Shown in pieces: positions 1 to 7,442 of a DNA stretch of 36,245 nucleotides. Source of the stretch: Deltaproteobacteria bacterium UBA5756 (GTDB taxonomy: Bacteria > Desulfobacterota > Syntrophorhabdia > Syntrophorhabdales > Syntrophorhabdaceae); NCBI GenBank assembly GCA_002418985.1, contig DIFE01000147.1, forward strand, positions 1 through 36,245, written 5' to 3'. Within the stretch, counting starts at the first letter, position 1; each line of letters starts with the position of its first letter. Made by a program: the position numbers and the translations under genes. The notes under the pieces were generated by a model, which saw only the letters and a program-made list of their open reading frames with translations, did not search any database and was not told the DNA's origin.

Positions 1-241
1 AGATACGTGACATGACACTAGTCCCATCGAAAGAGAAACTGCCGGCGATTTCGATGTCGCCCAGGTACTGCCCTATATCTTTCGGGTCATCGTCGAGTCT
101 GATGGCCATTCCACAGTCAGAGCTGAGATTTCTCGGTACCGGCACCAGCTCGTATGCCGCGCCGCGCTCCTTCATTATCTTTTCCGCCCGCAGCACATCG
201 TGAATCGTATGGAATAAAAGGAAGACGCTATTTTTCTGCAA
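1..241 (-). CDS. Se/S carrier-like protein (DUF3343 family), 3' end cut by window edge
   Basis: Translating the minus strand from a TTG at 241 gives an open frame of 80 codons that runs off the left edge. It contains FHTIHDVLRAEKIM, then LVPVPRNLSSDCGMAIRL, which is the shape of the small DUF3343 (putative Se/S carrier) family with its conserved Cys-Gly near the middle. The family is about 80-90 residues long, so nearly the whole protein is present. The TTG start overlaps the last 14 bases of the upstream aminotransferase gene, which implies translational coupling; no ATG lies before the conserved part. Proteins of this family typically sit beside YedF and a class V aminotransferase, as here. 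A role in carrying selenium or sulfur as a persulfide or selenide is inferred from context and family naming. Confidence 0.8.
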   Translation of the reverse strand, partial: MQKNSVFLLFHTIHDVLRAEKIMKERGAAYELVPVPRNLSSDCGMAIRLDDDPKDIGQYLGDIEIAGSFSFDGTSVMSRI

Positions 242-1367
242 TTTCTCTGATCGCCTCGACAAATGCTTTCAGGTCATCTTCCCCGGTAAAATATCCGGGC
301 GATACCCGAAGCGTCCCCTTCGGAAATGTGCCGAGAGTCCGATGCGCCACAGGCGAACAGTGGAGTCCCACCCGAACAAAGATCGACCTTTTGTTCAATT
401 CATATCCTACTTCCGAAGGAAGCTTGCCTTCGATGTTGAAGGCAACGATGGGAAGATATGTGCGGGCACCCTTCCCTTCATGACCATAAACGATCGTACC
501 CTCAACGGAACGCAAACCCTCAAGAAGGATGCGCCTCAGTGCCTGCTTCCTCTCGACGATGACAGACAGGCCCTCACGCGCAATGAACGTAAGGCCGCCG
601 AGAAGGGACGCAATTCCCGGAGTATTTGGCGTCCCGCACTCGTACCTGTCCGGCAGGAACGAGGGGTGTGCCACTGATTCCGATTTGCTGCCCGTTCCCC
701 CGAATTTCAGAGGTGTCAGGCTAATTCCCGGTCTCACGTAAAGAGCACCGACTCCCTGGACTGAAAAGAGCGATTTATGGCCCGAAAAACACAGGATATC
801 CGCCTTCAGTTTCTCCATATCGACGGGCAGCGACCCCATCGTCTGGCAGGCATCCAGGATAACGAGCGTGTCGCCGACCACCTCCCTTATGCCTTCAAGA
901 GACTGCACTGCACCGGTTACATTGGACCCGTGATTTATAATGACCGCCCTGGTGTTCCCTTTCATGGCCGGGCGAAGGTCGTCGAGATCGAGAAATCCCT
1001 CCCGCGAACATGGTACGGCGGTATATGAGATTCCGCGGCTGGTGCGCAAAAACTCAAGGGGCCTCATGACGGAATTGTGTTCCATCGTTGTCGTTACGAC
1101 GTGATCATTTTCCTTAAGGAGACCGAGCAATGCCATATTGAGGGATTCCGTCCCATTCTGCGTGAAGATCAGGCGTTCGGATTCCCTCATTCCGATGAAC
1201 GCGGTTAGTTTTTCACGGGCTTCAAAGATGATCCGGGCGGCCTCCAGCGATAATGTGTGGCCGCTTCTGCCGGGATTGCCTCCAATATTTGTTACGAAGT
1301 TTGTGAGACAATCCAGGGTTTCTGGGGGTTTCGGAAATGAAGTTGCCGCGTTATCCAGATAGATCAT
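228..1367 (-). CDS. Class V aminotransferase, cysteine desulfurase-like
   Basis: This 379-residue PLP enzyme belongs to the cysteine desulfurase/selenocysteine lyase branch (the TIGR01977 type). The N-terminus MIYLDNAATSFPKP is typical. The PLP lysine is K198 in FSGHKSL, preceded by the Asp/His cofactor contacts in the LDACQ stretch. The catalytic cysteine is C337 in VGLHCSPVAHRTLGT, followed by the GTLRVSPGYF ending usual for the group. It would remove S or Se from cysteine or selenocysteine and hand it to a carrier. It starts 28 bases after yedF and overlaps the Se/S-carrier gene, so the three are probably one transcript. The context suggests a selenium-handling rather than a bulk Fe-S role; the substrate cannot be read from sequence. 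Confidence 0.9.
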   Translation of the reverse strand: MIYLDNAATSFPKPPETLDCLTNFVTNIGGNPGRSGHTLSLEAARIIFEAREKLTAFIGMRESERLIFTQNGTESLNMALLGLLKENDHVVTTTMEHNSVMRPLEFLRTSRGISYTAVPCSREGFLDLDDLRPAMKGNTRAVIINHGSNVTGAVQSLEGIREVVGDTLVILDACQTMGSLPVDMEKLKADILCFSGHKSLFSVQGVGALYVRPGISLTPLKFGGTGSKSESVAHPSFLPDRYECGTPNTPGIASLLGGLTFIAREGLSVIVERKQALRRILLEGLRSVEGTIVYGHEGKGARTYLPIVAFNIEGKLPSEVGYELNKRSIFVRVGLHCSPVAHRTLGTFPKGTLRVSPGYFTGEDDLKAFVEAIREIAEK

Positions 1368-1395
1368 TAATGGTTTTACCCCGGGGATGCACCAG

Positions 1396-1971
1396 CTACG
1401 GCCTGATCACGTTCGTGGCTTCGTTGAACGAGGTCACGATCTCGAACATATTGCTGATCCTGCCGACATCGACTTTTTCCTTGAGGTGAAAATAATCGAG
1501 ACAGGTGCCGCATACGATGATATCGACACCCAAATCTTCTATTTCCTTCAGGATCTTGATATATTCCGACTCTGATACTACAAGTTTCACTCCCGCATTG
1601 ATAAAAACCATTCTCCAGGGGAGTGTTTCCAGTTCCTTGATAGTGTTCAGAAAGGATCTCATCAGGATTTTTCCGAGGTCATCGCTGCCTCTCCCCATGG
1701 TTTCACCGTCGATGAAGACCAGCGATCTCTTCGTCTGTGCCTGCTCAGCGGTCAACGCCTTTTCCCGGCAGCCTTCCACGCGGTAGATATTACCGTCCTG
1801 GAAGACTGTCGTGGAATAGCCCTTCGATCCCAGAAAGCGTCGTACATTCTCACTGGCCGTGGGATCATCGACGACAACCTCGATCTCATCGACCGTCCTG
1901 CCCTCAAGGAATTTCTTCGTTTCGATCACCGGTACCGGGCAGGTTTTGCCCTTTAAATCCAGACATTCCAT
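1396..1971 (-). CDS. yedF: YedF, sulfurtransferase-like selenium metabolism protein
   Basis: The protein is 191 residues and has two parts. Residues 1-70 are a TusA/SirA-like domain with the CPxP motif (C11-P-V-P14). Residues 80-190 are a DsrE-like domain with a second cysteine pair, C154 and C157, in IIVCGTCLDYF. This two-domain form is the one named YedF in selenium-using bacteria. It presumably passes sulfur or selenium as a per-sulfide/selenide between the aminotransferase and an acceptor. The start at 1971 is the first ATG; there is no Shine-Dalgarno, and a -10-like TAGAAT ends only 6 bases before it (see the promoter entry). It is the first gene of the three-gene set. Confidence 0.92.
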   Translation of the reverse strand: MECLDLKGKTCPVPVIETKKFLEGRTVDEIEVVVDDPTASENVRRFLGSKGYSTTVFQDGNIYRVEGCREKALTAEQAQTKRSLVFIDGETMGRGSDDLGKILMRSFLNTIKELETLPWRMVFINAGVKLVVSESEYIKILKEIEDLGVDIIVCGTCLDYFHLKEKVDVGRISNMFEIVTSFNEATNVIRP

Positions 1972-1977
1972 GGCGCT

Positions 1978-2006
1978 ATTCTATTAGAAAATCTCGTCAA
2001 GAGCAA
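1978..2006 (-). promoter_or_regulatory. Sigma-70-like promoter of yedF, predicting a leaderless mRNA
   Basis: On the minus strand TTGCTC (2006-2001) and TAGAAT (1983-1978) are separated by 17 bases. The match to TTGACA/TATAAT is 4/6 and 5/6. The ATG begins 7 bases after the -10 hexamer, so transcription would start at or next to the start codon. Confidence 0.45.
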
Positions 2007-2100
2007 ATGAATAATAAGCATGGAAGTCTCATAACTAATAGAGGCTGACGATAGAGAACGACAAACTGACCTGGACCTTATTTCGGGAATTGCTGCTTCT

Positions 2101-2135
2101 AAAGAAAAGGGGAGAACCTTTGCGGCTCTCCCCTT
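2101..2135 (-). terminator. Intrinsic terminator of the thiolase-etfBA operon
   Basis: Read on the minus strand, 2135-2124 (AAGGGGAGAGCC) pairs with 2118-2107 over 12 bp (one G-T) around a 5-base GCAAA loop, followed by a T-rich tail (2106-2101). It begins 20 bases after the etfA stop. Confidence 0.9.
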
Positions 2136-2154
2136 CGAAATTGCTGTACTCCGG

Positions 2155-3141
2155 TTACCTGCTCAGTTTGCTTTTGAACTTCTCTATCATCTTGGGAACG
2201 ATCTCTTTGTAGTCGCCTACGATACCGAAGGATGCGGCCTTGAAGATAGGTGCATCGGGATCTTTATTGATGGCAACGATACAATCGGATGTTCTCATGC
2301 CGGCGAGGTGCTGGATGGCACCAGAGATACCGCAGGCGATGTAGATTTTCGGTTTTACGGTCTTACCCGTCTGTCCCACCTGATGCTCGTAGGGGATCCA
2401 TTCGGAGTCGACAGCGGCACGGGATGCGCCCACTGCGCCGCCGAGGAGGTCAGCCAGTTCCTGCAGCATGGCAAAACCCGCGTCGCTTCCCAGTCCGCGG
2501 CCGCCGGAAACGATGATGTCGGCCTCGACGAGGTTGACTGCTGTAGCTGACTTGATGAACTCAACTACCTTGGTTGCAAGATCGGCATCCGCGAGGGCAA
2601 AGGACTCTTTTACCACCTCGGCACTCTTGGAGGCATCTTTTTCGCCCATTGCGAAGGCCTTCGGCCTTACCGTCGCGATCTGGGGGGCCGCCTTTTCATT
2701 TACAACGGAAACTGAGTAGTTGCCGCCGAAAGCTGCCCGCGTCATCTTGACTTTGCCGCCGTCCACGGCGAGCCCGATGGTGTCAGTACACAGACCGAAA
2801 CCGAGCTGTGCCGCTGCTGCCGCTGCGACATCGGTACCCATGCTCGTCGCCCTGAACAGGGCGATTTCGGGTTTATATTTCTCGAGAAGAAAAGCTGCGG
2901 CTTTAGCGTATGCTTCGCCCCTGAAACCCTTGAAAACTTCACCTTCGACTGCATAAACCTTCGTTGCTCCGAAGGCGCCGGCTTCTTTCGCGAGGTCGTC
3001 GACCTTGTCGCCGATCACGAAGGCACACACACTGGAACCGAAGCCATCGGCCAGCTGTTTGCCTATGCCAAGAAGCTCAAAAGACATCGGTGTAATAACA
3101 CCGTCTTTATGTTCTATGTAAACCCAAACATCGTTAGCCAT
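2155..3141 (-). CDS. etfA: Electron transfer flavoprotein subunit alpha
   Basis: At 328 residues this is normal EtfA length. The N-terminal half is the alpha/beta domain shared with EtfB; the C-terminal half, from about residue 205, is the FAD-binding domain. It shows VSGGRGLGSDAGF (211-223), VGQTGKTVKPKIYIACG (255-271) with the conserved GISGAIQHLAGM after it, and INKDPDAPIF...GIVGD (291-310). It forms the FAD-carrying heterodimer with EtfB. Placed behind a thiolase and an enoyl-CoA hydratase, it most likely takes electrons from an acyl-CoA dehydrogenase outside this window. The start has a good GGAGG ribosome binding site and lies 20 bases after etfB. No extra N-terminal ferredoxin domain is present, so nothing here specifically marks a bifurcating type. 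Confidence 0.97.
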   Translation of the reverse strand: MANDVWVYIEHKDGVITPMSFELLGIGKQLADGFGSSVCAFVIGDKVDDLAKEAGAFGATKVYAVEGEVFKGFRGEAYAKAAAFLLEKYKPEIALFRATSMGTDVAAAAAAQLGFGLCTDTIGLAVDGGKVKMTRAAFGGNYSVSVVNEKAAPQIATVRPKAFAMGEKDASKSAEVVKESFALADADLATKVVEFIKSATAVNLVEADIIVSGGRGLGSDAGFAMLQELADLLGGAVGASRAAVDSEWIPYEHQVGQTGKTVKPKIYIACGISGAIQHLAGMRTSDCIVAINKDPDAPIFKAASFGIVGDYKEIVPKMIEKFKSKLSR

Positions 3142-3161
3142 TGTATTTTCCCTCCTCCAAG

Positions 3162-3959
3162 TTATTTTATAACTTTCAAGTCAATGAGCTTGTCGGTGAT
3201 CGTATTGGCAATTTCTTCGATCTCGCCTTTGAGGATCTCGCCCGCGCCGCGCGGAGGCGGTACGGCGATCTCGACCACTTTTGTGCTGGCGCCTGCCGCT
3301 CCTACCTTGCCGGCGTCCACACCGAGGTCACCTGCACTCCATTTCGGGATTTCTATCTTGGATGCTTTCCTGATTCCCATGAGGTTGGGCAACCTGGGCT
3401 CATTAATACCCTTGATAACGGAGACAACGGCCGGAAGCTTTGCTTCAATAACTTCGGTACCGCCTTCAATAGCCCTTTCCACAACGATCTTTTTGCCTGC
3501 GGCGTCGATGGACCGGACCTTCGAAACGTATGTAAGCGGGGCGAAACCAAGAACTGCGGCAAGCTCTGCCGCGACCACACCGGAATTGCCGTCGGTGGAC
3601 TGTTTGCCGGTAAAAACTACGTCCACGTCGCCTGCTTTCTTAATCGCAGCCGCAAGGACATACGCCGTGGAGTAAGTGTCTGATCCGGCGAATGCGTCAT
3701 CAGTGCAAAGTGCAACTTCATCAACCGTCAACGCCAGCGCATTTCTCAATACGTCGGCTGCACCCTCGGGGCCCATGGAAATGGCCACGATCTCGCCGTC
3801 GTAATTCTCCTTCGTCAGCAATGCCTCTTCAAGCGCGAACTCGTCAAAGGGATTCGTGATGGAATCCATTCCATCTCTGCTCAAGGTCCCCTTCGGGATA
3901 TCCCATTTGATTTCTGCTTCGGTATCAGGAACCTGTTTCAAACAAACCGCTATCTTCAC
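3162..3959 (-). CDS. etfB: Electron transfer flavoprotein subunit beta
   Basis: This is EtfB, 265 residues, beginning (V/M)KIAVCLKQVPDTEAEIKWD. The family signature is visible in LPAVVSVIKGINEPRLPNLMGIRKASK, and the AMP/FAD-side loop in FTGKQSTDGNSG. I chose the GTG at 3959 rather than an ATG nine codons upstream because AAGGAGGA sits 5 bases before the GTG and the family starts there; the extra nine residues of the longer frame are not conserved-looking. The gene lies 19 bases downstream of the enoyl-CoA hydratase and 20 bases upstream of etfA, clearly within one operon. Confidence 0.96.
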   Translation of the reverse strand: MKIAVCLKQVPDTEAEIKWDIPKGTLSRDGMDSITNPFDEFALEEALLTKENYDGEIVAISMGPEGAADVLRNALALTVDEVALCTDDAFAGSDTYSTAYVLAAAIKKAGDVDVVFTGKQSTDGNSGVVAAELAAVLGFAPLTYVSKVRSIDAAGKKIVVERAIEGGTEVIEAKLPAVVSVIKGINEPRLPNLMGIRKASKIEIPKWSAGDLGVDAGKVGAAGASTKVVEIAVPPPRGAGEILKGEIEEIANTITDKLIDLKVIK

Positions 3960-3978
3960 AGTGTCCTCCTTATATGTT

Positions 3979-4761
3979 TTATTCACCCGTAAAGGTGGCT
4001 TTTCTTTTTTCCACGAATGCCGTCATGCCCTCTTTCTGGTCCTTCGTCGCAAAACAAAGACCGAAGTCCTTCGCCTCAAGGCTAAGCCCTTCCTTGTTAT
4101 CAAGAGAGAGGCTCTTGTTGACGCATTCCTTGGCCAGTCTGACTGCGAACGGACCGTTTGCAGAGATCTTCGCGGCAAGGGCCATAACTTCAGCCATTAG
4201 CTGGTCATCGGGTACTACCTTGTTGAGGAGACCCATTTCATAGGCCTCAGCGGCGCCAATCGTCTTACCCGTAAAGATAAGTTCTTTCGCCTTTGCCAGT
4301 CCGGCAAGTTTTGCTGTCCGCTGCGTTCCTCCAAATCCGGGGTGTATGCCCAGCGTTGTCTCGGGAAAACCCACTTTTGCCTTGTCGGAAGCATAGATAA
4401 TATCACAGGCGAGGGCCACCTCGAATCCGCCGCCAAGGGCGAATCCGTTCACCGCGGCTATCACCGGCTTCTCCATGTTCTCCAGGGTGGCGAATGCCTC
4501 ATGACCCCGCGCGGAGAAGGCCATGCCTTCCAGTGCCGTCAGGTCTTTCATCTCAAGGATGTCGGCGCCCGCCACGAAGGCCTTGCCTTCGCCGGTCACC
4601 ACAACCACCCTGACCTCCTTGTCGGCGTTCAGGGCAATACCGGCTGCCTTCAACTCAACGAGCGTCTCGGAGTTGAGGGCGTTCAGGGCCTTCGGCCGGT
4701 TGAATTTCAAAATCGCAATACCGTCCTTCTTTTCGACGATAAGGTTCTTGAATTCCATCAT
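3979..4761 (-). CDS. Enoyl-CoA hydratase (crotonase family)
   Basis: This 260-residue crotonase-fold protein probably hydrates short-chain enoyl-CoA (for example crotonyl-CoA) to 3-hydroxyacyl-CoA. The first oxyanion-hole segment is AFVAGADILEM (61-71) and the second is NGFALGGGFEVALACD (105-120). Both catalytic glutamates of hydratases are present: E114 and E134 (in GFPETTLGIHPGFGGTQR), equivalent to the pair in rat mitochondrial hydratase. That favours hydratase over isomerase or decarboxylase activity. Its ATG overlaps the thiolase stop (TAATG), so translation is coupled; a second ATG immediately follows and could also serve. The gene order thiolase-hydratase-EtfB-EtfA suggests butanoyl/crotonyl-CoA turnover. 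Confidence 0.95.
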   Translation of the reverse strand: MMEFKNLIVEKKDGIAILKFNRPKALNALNSETLVELKAAGIALNADKEVRVVVVTGEGKAFVAGADILEMKDLTALEGMAFSARGHEAFATLENMEKPVIAAVNGFALGGGFEVALACDIIYASDKAKVGFPETTLGIHPGFGGTQRTAKLAGLAKAKELIFTGKTIGAAEAYEMGLLNKVVPDDQLMAEVMALAAKISANGPFAVRLAKECVNKSLSLDNKEGLSLEAKDFGLCFATKDQKEGMTAFVEKRKATFTGE

Positions 4762-6047
4762 TACGCCTCACATTCGAGTATTGCGGCCAGACCCATGCCG
4801 CCGCCGATGCACATTGACACGAGACCATACTTCAGACCGAGCCGTTTCATCTGGTAAAGCGCGGTGGTAACGAGCCGGGCACCCGTGCAGCCGATAGGGT
4901 GACCGAGTGAGATGCCGCCGCCGAACATATTGCACTTATCCATATTGATTCCAAGCTCCCTGATACAGCCGATGGACTGTGATGCAAAGGCCTCATTGAG
5001 CTCAATGCAGTCGATCTGATCGATCGTCATGTTGGCCTTCTTGAGGGCCTTCTTGATGGCCGGGATGGGGCCTAAGCCCATGTAAGCCGGGTCAAGGCCG
5101 CCGTTGGCCCAGGAGATTACCCTGCCCATGGGTTTGATGCCGAGTTCTTTCGCCTTATCCCGCGACATCATAACCACGGCGGATGCGGCGTCGTTGAGGC
5201 CGGAGGCGTTTCCCGCGGTGACGGTGCCGCCATCTTTCTTGAAGGCCGGTGCCAGGGAAAGCATTTTTTCCAGCGTCGTGTCCATCGGTCTTTCGTCAGT
5301 ATCGAAAATGATGGGGCTGCCCTTTCTCTGGGGAATGGCTACGGGAATGATCTCATCCTTGAACCAGCCTGCCTTGATGGCGGCTCTCGCTCTCTGGTGG
5401 CTCAAAAGTCCGAACTTGTCCTGCTCTTCCCGGGAGATACCGTATTTTGCCGCGATATTCTCGGCGGTGAATCCCATATGATAGCCGTAGAAGATTTCCC
5501 ACACACCATCGAGGACCATAAGGTCGACGGCCTTCGTATCGAACATGCGCGCGCCCCACCTCAGTCCGGGGATCGTAAAGGGGGCCTGGCTCATATTCTC
5601 CATGCCGCCCGCCACAACCACTTCGTTGTCTCCGACCATAATCGACTGGTTGGCGTTAATGATCGCCCTTAATCCTGATGAACATACCTTATTAATGGTA
5701 TAAGCAGCTGTTTCCTTCGGCACGCCCCCGTGAATGCTGGCCTGGCGCCCCGAGTTCTGACCGAGTCCCGCCTGAAGAACATTACCCATGATAACTTCAT
5801 CGATCACGACCTCTTTCAGAGCGCTGTCGTAATCATAATACTTCGCTTCCAGTTCGGTGTCCGTCTTGCCTTCGAAGATAGCAGGCGCGAATTCCTTGTC
5901 CTTGCTCTTCGACGGTCTGATCCCGGCCCTCTTGATGGCTTCTTTGATGGCGGTTCCGCCAAGCTGGACAACGGGTACGTCCTTCAATGACTGACCGAAC
6001 TGGCCGATCGCGGTTCTAGCACATGAAACAATGACTGCTTCTTTCAT
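4761..6047 (-). CDS. Acetyl-CoA acetyltransferase / thiolase with an insertion near the N-terminus
   Basis: The thiolase family is clear. The nucleophile is C122 in NKVCSSGLRA, H383 lies in GGGISLGHPIGCTGAR, and the second active-site cysteine is C413 in SMCIGGGMG. Length is 428 residues against about 390 for most bacterial acetyl-CoA acetyltransferases, and the nucleophile is usually near residue 88-91. The difference is a charged insertion at roughly residues 45-80 (many Lys, Asp, Glu, Tyr) between the first helix and the MGNV strand. It would catalyse acetoacetyl-CoA cleavage or synthesis. The ATG has AAGGAG seven bases upstream. First gene of its operon, with a good promoter at 6084-6112. 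The substrate chain length cannot be read from sequence. Confidence 0.94.
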   Translation of the reverse strand: MKEAVIVSCARTAIGQFGQSLKDVPVVQLGGTAIKEAIKRAGIRPSKSKDKEFAPAIFEGKTDTELEAKYYDYDSALKEVVIDEVIMGNVLQAGLGQNSGRQASIHGGVPKETAAYTINKVCSSGLRAIINANQSIMVGDNEVVVAGGMENMSQAPFTIPGLRWGARMFDTKAVDLMVLDGVWEIFYGYHMGFTAENIAAKYGISREEQDKFGLLSHQRARAAIKAGWFKDEIIPVAIPQRKGSPIIFDTDERPMDTTLEKMLSLAPAFKKDGGTVTAGNASGLNDAASAVVMMSRDKAKELGIKPMGRVISWANGGLDPAYMGLGPIPAIKKALKKANMTIDQIDCIELNEAFASQSIGCIRELGINMDKCNMFGGGISLGHPIGCTGARLVTTALYQMKRLGLKYGLVSMCIGGGMGLAAILECEA

Positions 6048-6083
6048 ACAGGTCTCCTTTCAGTTGAAAAAAATTTCACAACG

Positions 6084-6112
6084 TTTTTACCGCAATTCCG
6101 TGTTTTTGTCAA
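6084..6112 (-). promoter_or_regulatory. Sigma-70 promoter of the thiolase-crotonase-etfBA operon
   Basis: On the minus strand a perfect TTGACA (6112-6107) is followed after 17 bases by TAAAAA (6089-6084; 4/6). The predicted start leaves a leader of about 30 bases before the thiolase ATG, which contains the ribosome binding site. Confidence 0.7.
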
Positions 6113-6158
6113 CGATTTTAATGGTTGTCACCCCCTGCGCGGCACTTGTCGTGCCACC

Positions 6159-7320
6159 TCAAGCCAGGCGCAAAAACCGCGTCAGTCCGCTTGACGCGAC
6201 AACACAAATCCCAAGCAGATGGATCCCGGCGCTGAAACCGAAAAGGTCGCCCGACAGACCGAGAAGATAGGGGGTGAACCCCAGCCCGCACAAAACCCCC
6301 AGGGTGGTCACAATGCCCGTGGCAAGACCCCGTTGCTCGGCCGGGAATATCCGCGAAATCGCTACAAGCCCTACCGGGAAAAATCCCATTACTATGCTGG
6401 CCTGAAAAAAAAGCGCCCAGCCTATGTATCTCGCACCGGCCAAGGGTATGAGGACTGTCAGGAGACCCGACAACAAAAGCTGGATGAACATCATTTTCTT
6501 GAGGCTGAAGCGGTCGATCATGAATCCGATCGCAATAGTAAGCGCTACGCCCCCTATCCGGGAAAATCCGAATATTTCGTTGGCATAGCTTATGTCAAGC
6601 ATCAACTCCTTGGTCAGATAGAGGGGCGTAACGAATATAGATACCTAGGTTCGCGCCCGCGGCAAAGGTCCATATGGCCGCCATGAGCCATAAGGAGGGG
6701 GTCCGGACGATCTCGGGCAGCTGGCTCCGTACGGACCGCGATATTTTTACCTCCCTGCAGAACATCGGAAAAACAACGGCCAGGACCCCGAACACCCCGC
6801 CCAGTATGTAGAATATTCCTCGCCAGTTCACGAAGGACAGAAGAACGAGTGCGACGAAGGGTACCGCGAATATACTCATCGAAGCTGCCGTATCGTGTAT
6901 CGCGATAACCTTGCCCCATGACCCTTCCTCATAATAATGTGTGACCAGGGGAATGATCGCCGGCAGGTAGATGCCGCTTGTCAGCCCCAGTACCAGGACT
7001 AGCAGGGCAAGGTGGGAAAACCGGCCGCAAAAAGGAATGAGAAATAAGATTAGTGCCGAGATCATGAGGGATAAGGTGATCGAACGCCGGTATCCGACAT
7101 ATCCCGAGAACATTCCCGACAGGAAAAGGGAGACGCTGTACCCTGCCGAATTGTAGAAGAACAGGCTGGCGGCCTTTGCGTGGGAAACGGTGAAGTCATC
7201 CTCGATGAGGGGGAGGATAGGCGAAAAAATCGTCCTGACGCTGAAATTCATAAACCAGATGAACCACAAAAAGGCAAGCAGAAAGAGCGCCTTCCCTGTA
7301 AGTGACTGATATCGCCCCAC
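6159..7320 (-). pseudogene. Major facilitator superfamily transporter, interrupted by a one-base frameshift
   Basis: Two overlapping frames together make one MFS transporter of about 388 residues. The first (7320 down to 6595, GTG start) encodes the N-terminal half and its final in-frame residues (from about 6637) are nonsense. The second (to 6159) encodes the C-terminal half. Near 6634-6640, in a TATCTATATTCG context, removing one base joins the halves as NLGIYFVTPLYLTKELMLD, a normal MFS loop/helix. The N-terminal half shows several hydrophobic helices and the YVGYRRS loop typical after TM2; the C-terminal half has LFFQASIVMGFFPVGLVAI. The rest of the frame is intact, so this is either a very recent mutation or a sequencing/assembly error. 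The substrate is unknown. No slippery heptamer for programmed frameshifting is evident. Confidence 0.85.
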
Positions 7321-7362
7321 CGATTCACTCTACGAGCATCGCCTTAAAAAATCAATGAAATC

Positions 7363-7392
7363 TTGAGTTGGCCGAAAGGAATGTGTTAACAT
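7363..7392 (+). promoter_or_regulatory. Possible sigma-70 promoter of the DegT aminotransferase gene
   Basis: TTGAGT (7363-7368) and TAACAT (7387-7392) are spaced by 18 bases, 50 bases before the chosen ATG. Each hexamer matches consensus at 4/6. It lies in the divergent region between the broken MFS gene and this gene. Confidence 0.4.
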
Positions 7393-7442
7393 ACACCGAT
7401 CTTTAATCAATATAAATCCCTTTGCGAAAGGATGCAGCGCAT

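Noticed and set aside
6141..6155. GGCAC-TTGTC-GTGCC inverted repeat behind the MFS gene as a terminator
   Set aside because: Only 5 bp and no T-tract on the minus strand.
6595..6660. Programmed ribosomal frameshift in the MFS gene
   Set aside because: No slippery heptamer or downstream structure was seen, and MFS transporters are not known to use this.
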